Shown: in pieces, positions 20,894 through 31,508 of the stretch | Layout: each line of letters starts with the position of its first letter | How positions within the stretch are numbered: the stretch's first letter is position 1 | DNA from: Tilletia caries | Lineage: Eukaryota > Basidiomycota > Exobasidiomycetes > Tilletiales > Tilletiaceae | Length of the DNA: 64,000 nucleotides | Direction: 5' to 3' | Assembly (NCBI GenBank): GCA_032718865.1 | Contig: JALUTQ010000026.1 | Span: 558,001-622,000 of the forward strand | Program-made: the position numbers and the translations under genes | Notes under the pieces: model-generated | Told to the model about the DNA's origin: nothing | Seen by the model: the letters and a program-made list of their open reading frames with translations, nothing else | Database searches by the model: none

Positions 20894-21589
20894 CGTGTTT
20901 GTGATTGTAATTCGCAGAGCCTCCCTCTGCTCAGCGACCCCCCGCTCCCGCTCAGTGGCCCCCGCCTCTCGCTCAGCGAGCCCCCGCCTCTCGCTCATCA
21001 AGCTGGCGCTCTCGCTCCCGAATGCCCTCCTCTCGCTCCGCCAGACCTTGGAAGTCTCGGATGCATCTGTAGATGGAATGAAAGTAGTCAGCGTGTAATT
21101 GCTAACGCGAGGTTTCCCGTGATCCAAACTCACCGATCCGACGAAGCAAGCCTCTTCTTCAGGCTGTCGATCTCCGCGTGGTCCGCCGCGATCTTCTTCT
21201 TGGCCTCTTCGAGGTGCTTGTTGGCCTTCGAAGCCTGCTTCCTGAAAAAAAGGGGGGAGGAAAAGAGGGTCTCAGTGGAAAGCTCCCGAGAGCAAAAGGT
21301 GTATAAACTCACTTGTAGCGCCTTCCGTCTCGCTCTGCATCTTGCAAGAAGCCCTCCAGCTCTTCGTTCCGATCTTCGAGCTCCTTTAATCCTCCTCTAG
21401 AGACTCGACCACCTTCTCGAGCTCCACCGCATCCTCCCCGCTCCTAGCCAGGGCTTCCTTCCCAGCTTCCAAGACCTGTGAGAGCTTTGTACCTTTGGGC
21501 CACTCCATGCGGACAGTCGAGCCCTTCGCTAGAGCAACGTTAGGGTCGGTGGAGATTCCAGCGTTGTTTTGACTTCTTGTTCCGGGCAT
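20894..21589 (-). pseudogene. coiled-coil protein gene, frameshifted and cut by a MITE
   Basis: On the minus strand, ATG at 21589 opens MPGTRSQNNAGISTDPNV. The helical first exon ends SLEED-TAA near 21386, but a one-base shift continues as LKELEDRNEELEGFLQDAE to a donor. Two further exons (KQASKANKHLEEAKKKIAAD and ETSKVWRSERRAFGSESAS) follow introns of about 65 nt and give heptad-rich, Glu/Arg-rich coiled coil. The reading frame runs into the MITE end at 20893, so the C terminus is missing. Not recognised; the start resembles Gag-like N termini of fungal elements, which is only an impression. Confidence 0.5.
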
Positions 21590-21682
21590 ATTGGCTTCGG
21601 TGATGGTAGAAGGAATGAAGGCAGACAGAAGAAAGCACTCACGTCCATTGCTGATGGGGGAGGACGAACCTCCCCTTCTCTA

Positions 21683-22232
21683 ATGGCAGGATGTAGAGCA
21701 CCAGATGGTGCCGGACGAGTACGCACACGAAAGCGATCTCTGAGCCCGGCCGCTCAGACAGATTCCGTTGCTCAGACGAATCATTTCGACTACACCATGC
21801 AGCACCTGCGAGACTCGCATCACACAATTCACCAGTCCATCGAGGCATTGCAACAAAAATCGCAACATCAGCTGGGAGTGACCCTGCCGCTCATCCTCTC
21901 AATTCCACTCCGCAATTTTTTCCTGGAAGATCCTGATCCTGACGACGACTCAGAAACGTTCTCGCACATTGTAACCTTCATTTGCGACGGCACGGCAAGC
22001 TACGACGCCTTGACCCAAACCTTCTGCGATCTACGAAAAATTTGTCTCATGACCATGGATTTGGATAACAGTGATTGGTAAATGGATCGTGCTGTTGGCA
22101 TCGAAGTGCTTGATGACAGCTATTTTTTGGTTGTTTTCAAGGGTTCTTCGCACCTTTCTTCTCCTTTCGCATACCCTTTCCCTTCTTAGGACTACTGGCC
22201 CTCACTCTCGCCATGATGATTCAGGCTGGTGA
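21683..22232 (+). CDS. unknown protein, two exons
   Basis: The frame from ATG about 21683 (MAGCRAPDGAGRVRTRKRS) runs through a helical middle (HLRDSHHTIHQSIEALQQKS) and an acidic segment (FLEDPDPDDDSETF) to 22079. A GTAAAT..TTAG intron would add TTGPHSRHDDSGW and a stop at about 22232; without it the stop is at 22081. It is divergent from the coiled-coil gene with about 90 bp between starts. No family recognised. Confidence 0.4.
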
Positions 22233-22734
22233 CTCGTGTGCAAGCAATGTGAGTTGAATTGAGTCAGAACGAACAGGCAGAGAGGGGAAAGCACAGTCGG
22301 GAGAGAGGTTAGGAGGGATTGGCGTTGATTTGTCTTGGTCTTGACTATTGTTGACTGCTTGTACGGTGTACGACCTGACGCCTGATGGGCGGACTTGCAG
22401 TGTGCAGGGGAGAGAATCGAAGGCTTAACGGCAGACTGGGCAGACGCCTTATTATATATGTGCTTATTGTGGTACGTGCGAGGTCTGGGTAGTTGGTCAA
22501 AGGCTCTGAAGCTCTAATTTGGCTTGTGCAGAGCGCTGTTGGGGCGACAGACCCGCTGAAAGGTCCCCAGAGGCCCATTTTTAGTGGAATATTTTCCAAA
22601 TTCGCTAGGAATATAGTCCACTACCGAGAATATTCCATCATTACTAGTGTTCCGCCGCAGATCCGGCCAAAATGCATTTCAATAACAAAATAATTCAATA
22701 GGATGTCATTCCATCAACGAGCTTCCACTGTAAC
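22233..22734. other. no gene recognised
   Basis: Non-coding, with no repeat shared with the rest of the window that I can see. Confidence 0.35.
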
Positions 22735-22812
22735 ACGGAGCGCGGAGCTAGGATTTCAAATTTTGTAGCATTCTGTCGGAGCGCGCTGGAAGTGCGGAGG
22801 CAGAGCTCTTCT
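22735..22812 (+). repeat. TAAGGTTGTCCCC MITE, internal fragment
   Basis: ACGGAGCGCGGAGCTAGGAT and GTGCGGAGGCAGAGCTC match the right-hand part of the 15779 and 40140 elements; both termini and most of the interior are gone. Confidence 0.6.
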
Positions 22813-22982
22813 ATCTGCCCGTCCGTCGGTCCGCCATTGTTCGTCCGGTCGAGCGTTTCGCCAACGTCCCCGGCCGCGCGCCCGCGACAACCGTCCGCTC
22901 TGAGACTGAAGACCCGGTAGTCTCTCCCATTGACAAGGTCTCAGACGAGAGAGGCCCACTTTTCATGTCACGCAATTTCTAA
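22813..22982 (+). pseudogene. C-terminal exon fragment, unknown
   Basis: An open frame emerging from the MITE fragment reads RRSAIVRPVERFANVPGRAP and ends DERGPLFMSRNF-TAA. About 50 coding-like residues remain; the upstream part is lost. It lies 45 bp before the protease start and might be the end of a partner gene. Confidence 0.3.
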
Positions 22983-23026
22983 CTAAAAAGCCTCGAAAGA
23001 ATTAGCAAACCTCAAGCAATCCGCGG

Positions 23027-24103
23027 ATGCCGGACAATCAAATTTTGGCTCGAATCGACGATGTCGAGCTCATTGTTTCTGCCGCCCGAACATGCCAAAA
23101 GAACGAGTGGCTGGATCAAGATGTCCTGGATTTTCTGCTACACGTCGTCGAGTGCTACGTCAAGGGACGTTGGAACTTTGACGTAACTGTCATGCGCGCA
23201 CAGTGGTTTCCCATCCTTCACGCACTTGTTCAAGAATGGAGCCAAGTGCCTCAAGATCACACCATGTCCCTGAAGAAGGAGAAGCTGCGGAACCAAATAA
23301 TCGAGACATTCCACATAAAAGACGATGCTATTACAGTGATCCCACTGTCGGATGCTGTCACACAAAGCTCCGGAAGAGACACAGGCCGACAAGCGACAGG
23401 AACTCACTGGGCCGTTATTATCGTCGTCGGTCCAAAGGTCAATGTTGGGAATCCAGAACTTGGAGAGCACCTCTCTTCACTGGTCTGCCCGGGTTCTTGG
23501 GGTATCGGCTGGTGCGACAGCGCCAATTCGCCCGCGTTCTACGATAGCCTTTCACCAGCTGTCGTCAGCATGATCCGCTGTCAGTGGATTCCGGATCAAT
23601 CTTTCTCGCAAGAGATTGAACGCATCTCGTGCCCCGAACAAGTAAAGAGCTACGACTGTGGGCCTTTGATCATCCAGAACATTTTGACGGTATTTCAGGG
23701 CACGATCGACCGTATCTCTCGCAGTCGATCCAGGGAGTACGGCGGACCATTGGCAAGAAACATGGCATCGACCCTCATGGCAATTTCGTTCAACCGAGTC
23801 GCTCAAGAACACGGTTTCAGAACGTGGAAAGAAGAAGACGTTCCATCACTTCAAACTTCGGTACCAGAGACAGCTTCAACAAGCACTTGTCCCGAACACA
23901 AACATTCCGTACTTGAGGATGTCACGTACTCGAGTAGCTCGACTGTCACATCGCCGCCCTCACCAACTTCAGCCAGAAACCGCACAGGGCGATCGGAGGC
24001 TACGTATGTTGCTCAAGGTACCAAGGCTCCTGCAAGAGATCGCGGACCCGCAAGCGGGGTACAGCTCATGTCACAAGGCGTCAAGTCACAAAGATCTTTT
24101 TGA
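23027..24103 (+). CDS. Ulp1-like (C48 family) cysteine protease
   Basis: 358 codons from ATG 23027. The catalytic layout of SUMO-type C48 proteases is present: an N-terminal WLDQDVLDFLL entry motif (28-38), His127 in GTHWAVIIVV, Asp164 in IGWCDSAN (or Asp173 in FYDSL), Gln205, and Cys211 in SYDCGPLIIQNI. The triad looks intact. After about residue 270 the chain is Ser/Thr/Pro-rich. In fungi and plants such proteases are often carried by DNA transposons (MULE, CACTA, KDZ, Helitron) as well as by the host; transposon-dense surroundings favour the former. The coding sequence may continue into the next entry through a frameshift. Confidence 0.8.
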   Translation: MPDNQILARIDDVELIVSAARTCQKNEWLDQDVLDFLLHVVECYVKGRWNFDVTVMRAQWFPILHALVQEWSQVPQDHTMSLKKEKLRNQIIETFHIKDDAITVIPLSDAVTQSSGRDTGRQATGTHWAVIIVVGPKVNVGNPELGEHLSSLVCPGSWGIGWCDSANSPAFYDSLSPAVVSMIRCQWIPDQSFSQEIERISCPEQVKSYDCGPLIIQNILTVFQGTIDRISRSRSREYGGPLARNMASTLMAISFNRVAQEHGFRTWKEEDVPSLQTSVPETASTSTCPEHKHSVLEDVTYSSSSTVTSPPSPTSARNRTGRSEATYVAQGTKAPARDRGPASGVQLMSQGVKSQRSF

Positions 24104-24721
24104 CCTCGCAAGTCTACTTCAGCGGGGCAAAAGAGCTCTCTGAACAAGAGTTGGTAGCTCACTTTCGATCGCTAGATGGTTACACTCATTTGAGACTCCA
24201 TACCTGGCCTCCAGAGGGCGGACGACAAGGGCAGACGGCAAAAGAGCCGTGCCTCCGACACACGTCGAGCATCGAAGCGTTTCGGAGCGTCGAAAGGTTC
24301 GGGTATCATTTCGTTTCGCAACGAGAATTCGGCAAGGGCTTTGGTGGAGGACGTCAGAATGCACAAGCTCGAGACAACGTATCTGTCTATCAGCATGGCT
24401 CGGAAGCGTGAGATGGTTCACGTCGATCCGCATCCTGATCGGGTCGCCGAGCTAGTCAAGGAGATCGAGCATGCAAAGGATGACGTTTACGTATATGCTC
24501 GAATCCTTAACACTCCTATAGGCATGGATGTCATCGACTTTGCCAACAAAGAGGTCCATCGATATGGCAGGATCATCGCCTTTGCCGAGGAACGTTTTTC
24601 AACAGGAAACCTGTCTGTCATAGTCCTCTTCAAGGGTACGGGCGATGCCGCAGAATGTGTGGCAGGCTTGGAGGGACCAAAGAGGGATCAAGCACATCTC
24701 CACATTGTTCCCAAGAAGTAG
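24104..24721 (+). pseudogene. downstream domain of the protease gene, frameshifted
   Basis: Immediately after the protease stop another frame is open (SQVYFSGAKELSEQELVAHF...), and at about 24330 it shifts to VEDVRMHKLETTYLSISMAR, running through DDVYVYARILNTPIGMDVID to a stop at 24721. The two pieces read as one protein with a one-base shift. No domain is recognised. Close spacing suggests it was once part of, or translated with, the protease ORF. Confidence 0.4.
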
Positions 24722-25433
24722 TTTCTTCGTTCCAGTTCACTGCTTCCTACAAACCAAATAGATCTCGTCTTGAAGATGACCCCAATGCCAATCCGCCAGC
24801 CTGACCCTGACGTTTGTTGTGGCGCCCTTTCTTTTCCTCCAACTACGTGGTACTTTTACGCCGGCGCCGGCTTTTCGACTTCCCTTTCCTTTACGCCAGT
24901 CGCCAACTCATGATTTGCCACCTTCTGGAAAGGGTTTTGGACCGATCACCACTCATCCAACACTCTCAAGTCTCACAGCTCACTAAGTGACTCCAGGATT
25001 CAAAGCCTTAGGCTTTGGACAGCCCACACGATGCATGAACGCATTGAGACAAGCTGACCATTTCCTCCTAACAAGGCAGTTCTCCTCATCAAGCGCGAGT
25101 TTGTGGGTATGAAGGCTGACGCTTCTATGGTTTCTTCGAGGGTTATCGCAGGATGGTACGGTGTTTAATTTTTATCCCAGGATGGTACACAATCGAAAAT
25201 TGTCTCAGGATGGTACACTGGCGAAATCAAACTCTCCTTCACCTCGATAACGCGCGAGGCTGAGAGTAATTGAAGACTGTGTTTCAACTTTCAGCCGCAG
25301 GTAACACTCCATCACTGTCCAGTCCATGCTCCATACTCCATAGCGCCAGATCGACACTCCCGCCTGCAGCTGCCCTGTCTCCGAAATGCCCAATGCTCTT
25401 CGGCCGCCGACGACATTTACGCGTCGCTGGAGG
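24722..25433. other. non-coding with CAGGATGGTAC triplicate
   Basis: CAGGATGGTAC occurs three times at 25149, 25178 and 25206, spaced about 28 bp. No gene is supported, though a weak minus frame covers 25205-25747. Confidence 0.4.
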
Positions 25434-25541
25434 ACTTGTATGCTGTTCGCCTGTGCGCAATCCAAAACAACTTGTATGCTGTTCGCCTGTGCGCAATCCA
25501 AAACAACTTGTATGCTGTTCGCCTGTGCGCAATCCAAAACA
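25434..25541. repeat. 36-bp perfect tandem repeat, three units
   Basis: Units 25434-25469, 25470-25505 and 25506-25541 are identical (ACTTGTATGCTGTTCGCCTG, then 16 more bases). The length is a multiple of three, so all frames stay open across it; on the minus strand it would add 12-residue repeats. Identity suggests recent expansion. Confidence 0.95.
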
Positions 25542-25914
25542 ACTTCAATCCACATGGGAACAGTCGAAGTTGACATGGATTGTTGCAGTTTGCGAGCACA
25601 AGAAGGCCAGTGGCTGTAGTCTTCTGATTCGGGCACATGTTGACCAAGATGACACAGGACACTAACGTGGTGCGCGTCTCGACCTTTAACGAAGGAAATG
25701 CATGTGCCGGCAAGGCGTCTTCGAAGCGCAAAGCCTTTGCAGATCACGGCTTTCTTGTTTTGCTGGTGAGCAATTTATCTATTCCTCTTCTCTCCACGCC
25801 TGATCCTTGATTGATCTTCACTCTGCAGCAGAACGGGTGCCGTCTGCTGCATGATCTGCAGTCTGGAGTACTGATCGGCACTAAATTTCAATTTTATATT
25901 ATCACTGGCGCAGC

Positions 25915-26690
25915 TAAAGCAGTTACACAGGATCACCCTTCACCAGAACACGGTCAATAAAGCACGAAATGCCATCATCGTTTCTGCGAAGGCGGCTCAG
26001 CAGGAAGAGTTCCGGCATATTGAGCCGTGGCTCTCCAGACTCGTCACTCAGTGATAAGGACCCAGCGCCGTGATGAAGCATGTCACAGTTAACGGGACGT
26101 CTACGCGCGCGTTCCTCAGCCCAGGTTCTGCTCGACGGGCGTAGACGGCGTGCAAGCCGTTCATGGCAGTCGACGGCATCTTCACCAAACATAAATTTAA
26201 TATGGTTTTACTCCTTGCTGCCAGTATGGACGCTGACAGTAACCTCGTCATTCTCGCGTGGGCTCTCGTCCGACTGAGAACGGAAACGTGGGAATGGTTC
26301 CTCGGCAAGCTGCTCATTGCCTTTCCCTCTCTCGCCCAGTCTTCAAGCACGATCATCTCGGACCGACAGAACGGCAGTCCGAGCGATACTCCCCAATACA
26401 TTATACAACCGAAGGATATTGCTGCTGGCATCTGGCTGAGAACGTGCAGAATGGGAACGGCGCCGAGGCACGAAAGCTGTTCTAGGCACTTCTGGCCGCT
26501 AGTCTACGCGCCTACGAAGGCTTAATTCGACCTTCGACACCTGCATGGCGGCACTTCGCCACTACAGCCGAGCAGGAGCAGCTGCAATCGTTGCAAGTTG
26601 CAGCTAAGAAGCAACAAGCTTTTTCGGGTCTTGTTGAAGCCGCACGGCAATTTGCTGAAGATCAGCACCCACCAAGCTAAGGATGCACTC
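25915..26690 (+). pseudogene. Mutator-like (MULE) transposase relic
   Basis: In one plus frame: LHQNTVNKARNAIIVSAKAA, EEFRHIEPWLSRL, two stops, FLSPGSARRA, a stop, then FMAVDGIFTKHKFNMVLLLA. The DG of AVDG (Asp at 26172) and IISDRQNG (Asp at 26361) are the first two acidic sites of the MULE transposase domain, and LAWALV..ETWEWFL lies between as usual. A frameshift follows: CCWHLAENVQNGNGAEARKLF is in the next frame, then FWPLVYAPTKA returns. Three stops and two frameshifts make it dead. Termini were not found. MULE-type N-terminal exons lie separately at 60.6 kb. Confidence 0.85.
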
Positions 26691-27330
26691 AATCTCCGAC
26701 GTCAGTGGCAAAGATTTCGTCAATTTCGTCTCCCCCCCAGCCCCCCTTCCGGAGATAAAATCTCCGCCGCATGAGGGGGAGATATGAGACGACATGGCGG
26801 AATTTTGCTGGATCCCCCCCCCCCCACACAGTCGCGGAGATTTTGCGGAGCTCCGAATTTCCCTATGTCATTATGTGGTATTGAGAGGTCAAGTGTGTCA
26901 TGATTTGTTATTTCTCTGTATAAAACCGTGGAAGCCAGATAGAATTCTTTCGGCTTCTTGGTCGCTGGAGTGGTCTTGCGTGGTTTGAACTTTGTATTGT
27001 TTGGCCTGCAGCGAGTGCATGACCGCAGGGCCCAGAGCGTGGTTAACGATCCTGCAATCATTCAGCCCGTTTGAAGGCTCTGAAGTCGGACGCGAAGAGG
27101 AATGCTGGGTAATTGTCTCCGACCTGCATTGTGACAAAACAGGCTGAGATTCTCCTGGTATGCGGGAATTGCTGCATAAATTTCGTCGTGCTTTGTTCCG
27201 GGTGGTATGGCACTGTAAGGTTTCCCAACTACAAGAGAGCAATCGACCTGGTAGATTCGGTGTTGGAAAGTCTACGTGCAGTACCGCTCGTTGTATGGAG
27301 ACAGAAGTGACACGCTGCTAGAACTTTGGC
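26691..27330. other. no gene recognised
   Basis: Contains a CCGGAGATAAAATCTCCG hairpin near 26750 and a C run at 26814-26824. Weak open frames only. Confidence 0.35.
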
Positions 27331-27880
27331 CTATGTCTACTGGGTTGATCACTGATCTAGATCATAGATGTTAGTAGTCCTACAGGAGGTGTGGTGTACA
27401 AAAGTAATAAAGTGTATGAGACCAATTGTTGAAACTTGATGAGACTCAGACTTCACACGTTTGACTTAACTCTGCAATGTTATGTGATTGCCAAGTTAGG
27501 TGTCAAGGTGTGTGAAAGTATAGAGCTGGGGGGACAGAAACGGAGGAAAGGTTGAGATGGGCGCTTCTTTTATACCTTTCAGGTGTCCCTGGTGCGCAGC
27601 ACACTGTGCGGTGCGAGCTGCAGAGATGTTGTGTGGCGAGAGCGCGTTTGAGTGCTGGTGACTCGAGTAAGTCACAGCCACGTCAAGTCGCACAGTTATC
27701 ATTCAGCATCTATGAGTCAAAACCCAGTCACTCCTCTTGGCTCAACTTAATTACAAACAGAGTCATCGGGACATATTGATGACTTTAGCCAGAGAGACTG
27801 GGAGAGCTTGAGTCAAGAAGCAGAAAAAGGGAATGGGAGAGTCGAGAGAGTCAGAGTGGGCAGACAGAAAGCAGTGTCTC
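27331..27880. other. no gene recognised
   Basis: AT-richer at the left. An open plus frame of 75 codons (27552-27779) has no support. Confidence 0.35.
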
Positions 27881-28757
27881 GACATACTACATACTGTATC
27901 TTGTCACAGTATACTGTTGCAGTCAAGGCTCGGCAACTATCTTCACTATGTAACTATGATAACTATATAGTTATAACTAATAGTGATGATTAATAACGTT
28001 GTACAAAAATTATGGCAGGCGGTGCTTATTTATCTGAGGATCTCCTCAGATCTCGTGGATCCTACGAGGGTTGTAGGATGATCGCACGATATCTTCGAGG
28101 ATGATTCTCACGTGTCGTGCTGAGGACTATCCCCAGTTCTTCATGGACGATTGGCAGGGTAGAAAAAAAAGTAGCTATAACTTTTTCAGATCGGCGCGGA
28201 GTAACTGATAGTTGAAATAGTTATGAGAAATCGCACTTGGCTGATATAGCCACTAGATATTCACTATGTAGTAGCTCCAGCTACTCCTAGTCACATATAG
28301 TCGCTATCTCGGTTACTCATAGCCACATATAGTGACTATTTCACCCAAATGCAACTTTTTGTGTTGGACAGGGGCTGGCTGAGACAGCTGCTGGATAGTT
28401 ACTCTATAGTAGTTCCAGAGCCCCAGGTAGCTACTGGAAGTGCCTACAGTGGCTATTTGAGCGCATTGCGAAAAGTCAACGAAAAATTTGCATGGCTAAA
28501 ATAGTAACTATTAGTTTTTATAGTAGCTATATCTCACTTGACTATGCTATTTCCCGCCGAGGTGACCACTCACTATAACTTGACTATACCATTTCGCAGA
28601 AAAGTGCTAACTCTAGTAGCTTGCCGAGCCTTGGTTGCAGTACTACTTTTTGCTAAAACATACTGTATCCTGTCGGAAAATTTGAGCGGTTGCAAAAAAG
28701 GTAATTATCCTGTTTGGATTTTCTGGCGGCATACTGCAGTATACTGCAGGATCCTGT
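27881..28757. repeat. CTGCAGTA-word element, copy 2, split by an insertion
   Basis: The outer parts (27881-27923 and 28642-28757) are together the reverse complement of 3390-3590. The uninterrupted copy shows where the hAT-like element entered. Words are again TACTGCAGTA and GTATACTG. Confidence 0.75.
27916..28641 (+). mobile_element. hAT-like element, TAGTGACTAT word, perfect 8-bp TSD
   Basis: The element 27924-28633 begins CAAGGCTCGGCAACTATC and ends TTGCCGAGCCTTG. It is flanked by GTTGCAGT at 27916-27923 and 28634-28641. The interior matches 4497-5109 except that about 27990-28160 is replaced by unrelated DNA rich in GGATCCT / AGGATGAT. The related empty site at 3546-3553 confirms the duplicated octamer. 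Confidence 0.92.
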
Positions 28758-29049
28758 CATCATATGAGACATTGAGGAGGAGGACATGTTTTGAGATTGG
28801 CACAGTTAGAACGCGGATGGGAAAGGAAAGAGTTGTGAGTTAGTGTGTAGGGACTAGGGAGGAGGAAGACGGTCGACGAAAGCAGCGAAGAAGCATAGAT
28901 GCAGAATGGAAAAGGTTGCGGCGTACCGTGTCCACACCGTGAAGAGTATGTACACCTTGGCTTGAGCGTGTAGCCAATAGGCCATTTACTCGTCATATTA
29001 TCGAGAAGTCCACGTGTTAGACGCCCGCGCTGTGCGTGGGCGCTAGATT
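28758..29049. other. no gene recognised
   Basis: Purine-rich non-coding stretch between the element and a MITE fragment. Confidence 0.35.
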
Positions 29050-29178
29050 TAAGGATGAGCACGGAGTAAGCCCCGGAGCGGCTTTGCCGGAGCGCCCCGG
29101 TTATCCGGGGTCGCACTCCGGGGGAGCCGGGAGTACGGAGTGAGAATCGAGAGGTTACCTCACCGTTGCCGGAGTACT
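29050..29178 (+). mobile_element. MITE, TAAGGATGAGC family, left-end fragment
   Basis: TAAGGATGAGCACGGAGTAAG and the following 100 bases match 20186 onward almost exactly, then stop at the end of the neighbouring gene. The high identity suggests a recent truncated copy or partial gene conversion. Confidence 0.8.
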
Positions 29179-29183
29179 GGCGG

Positions 29184-30141
29184 CTAGATACTCCTTGTCT
29201 TGAGGATACTAAGGAAGCTGTCCGCCAACTCGCGGTTGTCGGTCGACTCTTGCAGTAGAGTCTTGACGTATTCTTGATTTCTCTTGCACCATGCCTTGGC
29301 GCGCCGCCGGCAGTTTTGCTTGCCCGCTCTACTGCGTACCTTGTGCTTGAAGTCGTGCGCGGGTCGCACTCGCCTCCTCTTGGGCTTCCTCTCGACTCCG
29401 CCATTGTCGGGCTCGAAGGAAGGGTCGGCCTCGTCGGGCGCCTGATAGGAGTCACTGGCGACTCGCTTCGGGATGGGGGGAAGGGAACGTACCTTGTTCA
29501 ACTCCAGTTCCCGGCTTGCTGCTGCCGCCGCTGCACGTGCCTTCGCCTCCGCCGCCTGCTTTTCCGCAGCTGCCTCGTGTTGGCTCATTTTCTCCGTCTG
29601 TTTGATGTCGTCGTCGATCTTGTCGTACTCGCGGCGGGTTCGGGGATCGAGGGAAGAAGCACATGTTGTCATAAAAAAGGCTGCTTTTAGATATTGGGCT
29701 TCGCACCAAGGTCAGGTAGCGGGCGTGGGCGGTCCGCAAGGCGGTCCTCTTCGTCCGCACGAGCAACTGCCATACACTCGGTCCAGCGTTGATGGTCCAG
29801 GTTGCGAAGGGAGTTGAGAACCAAAGGCCTGTGCTGGTTCGGAGCTGCTCGCGCATACGCTCGTAGTATTCTTGCCGCTGTTCGTCGTCCATCGTGTGAC
29901 CTGTGCCTGGAAAGGATGAAGGAGAGACAATGAAGGGAGAGGAGCAAAGGGAAAGAGGATGAGCACAGAGGGAAGAGGGGTTAAAGCAAGTTAGAAATGT
30001 GAAACCGCTGAACTTCATCTGCGCGTCGCGCGTGCCTGCACCTGGACCCTGGACCAGTGCGCACAGGTAGCAGCGCACCTGCGCACACGTCAGCTCATCG
30101 ACGTGTACGTCGTCGGCGTCGTGGACTGCAAGGGCCAGCAC
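29184..30141 (-). CDS. unknown basic coiled-coil protein gene
   Basis: The clearest part (29672-29184) reads TRREYDKIDDDIKQTEKMSQ, an Ala/Glu helix, then GVERKPKRRRVRPAHDFKHK and a C terminus RELADSFLSILKTRSI. Two in-frame stretches flanked by GTACGT..CAG could be introns or coding. Upstream exons (30141 to about 29690) give NSLRNLDHQRWTECMAVARA in a different frame, ending with a stop at about 29687 unless spliced. The order of exons is uncertain. Highly basic middle suggests nucleic-acid binding. No family recognised. The gene ends next to a MITE fragment. Confidence 0.4.
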
Positions 30142-30926
30142 CGACTACGCTCTGACGTTCGGTCTCATCTATCGACCCTTGTTTCCCACCAGCGCACAAG
30201 GCGGTGATGCCGGCGCTGTAGCGGCAGGCACAAGCGCTCCAGGTCCACTCACCGACTCCGTCATTCACTCGCCGTTCTCCTTGCTGCCATCGCCCTTCCC
30301 GCGCGCGCCCTTCGAGCGTGCCCACGGCCTCATCGGCGACGATGGACGACAAATGCCGACAGAGAAGACGCGTCCGGTCTCGGCTCCCTGAGCATGATGA
30401 GCTCAGCGCGATCACGCCGTCAATCCTGGGTGGAACGATGGGCACCGGGATGTCGACACTGTCGTCCGGCACTCGTGACGCGACGTTAGACGAGGCTGTC
30501 AGCTGTCGCGTCTCTGACAGCATCGTCGCCAGCAATCGTCGTGGTGTGTTCTCCTCTTGCAAACTCGGTGAGCATTTCAACTCCTCCTGCCTCCACCAAC
30601 CGCCAACGGGAATGAAATATAACTGACAATCAGAGACCTCTCGTTCGTTTGATCAGGCCAATACCAACTGTTCTACCAATCTCCAACAATGTCCAACACG
30701 ACGACATGGAGTGTCGCGGGTCGCCAACGCGAGCGTTGTGCGACTGTCCCTGAATTCCACAGCAGTAACCCGCGTAGCGGAGGCTTCTGCATATAAAAAT
30801 ATGTCAGGGGAGCACTGCCTGGATGATGGGACGACGCGACGTGTTGGATCGGAGTGTGGTGCTAGCTGCAGCTCCTTCGGCATCGTACCTTTCCCTCCCC
30901 CAAACCTCCCCCCAAGTCCCGACATC
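30142..30926. other. ambiguous coding region
   Basis: Both strands are open: plus 30318-30626 (MDDKCRQRRRVRSRLPEHDE...) and minus 30580-30095 (IDGVIALSSSCSGSRDRTRL...). Neither resembles a known protein and I cannot choose. Confidence 0.25.
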
Positions 30927-31315
30927 ATGTCGGCTACAGCAGCAGCTCTTCCGACGGGAGGCGACTCTAACCAGGCCAATGCTGCTGGTTCGTCAGCGGA
31001 GCAAGCTGCTCACCGGGTTCTATGCAAGTGTACAGTTTGCCACCGTTACGCAGGAGCACCAGGCCAGCTCCGAACCGTCAAGACAAGGAACAATTTCATC
31101 TCCTCCGATCAGAAGCTCTTCGAGCAAGAGATGTACGGGTCGGGTAAGGTGTACGACTTCCTTTGCGACGCTCTGCGCGACAATCTGGCGGCGGTGGAAT
31201 CGGAGCGCGTGGCTTCTGATGGTTCTCTCCCAGGGGGTCGGCATGATGCCGAAGACGTGTACCTTCTTGTCACGAGCGTGTTTGAGCATCTCCAGCGTAA
31301 AGTGAGAGGTGTGGT
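30927..31315 (+). CDS. CxCxxC-motif protein, N-terminal exon
   Basis: ATG at 30927 opens MSATAAALPTGGDSNQANAA. A cysteine cluster, CKCTVCHRYAGAPGQLRTVK, follows about 40 residues in, then a helical part ending VFEHLQRK at a GTGAGA donor near 31300. CxCxxC clusters followed by an RTxxxH-like stretch are seen at the start of fungal tnp2/CACTA-like and KDZ transposases; here the following residues fit only loosely. The rest of the gene is not found, so it is a truncated exon or the first exon of a lost gene. Confidence 0.4.
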
Positions 31316-31508
31316 TGTCTTGGGGAGGGTGATCATGAACCAGATCAGTCTGTATTGAGCACCCGCACCTGGCATCCCTGTCCCTCCATTAGACCTATTA
31401 GAATTTTATGTCTCACATAATCAATAGCCGCCAGCTTCCGTTAGCTTTGGCCTCGCTGTAAGGCACAAACACTTTCTCGAACCATCGCTGGGTGATCAAA
31501 GAGTTTGT

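Noticed and set aside
27331..27880. Solo LTR of a copia or gypsy element
   Set aside because: No TG..CA ends, primer-binding site or second copy could be identified.
29184..29455. Gene fused to the MITE fragment at 29050-29178
   Set aside because: The stop codon lies at the junction and the MITE contributes no coding sequence.
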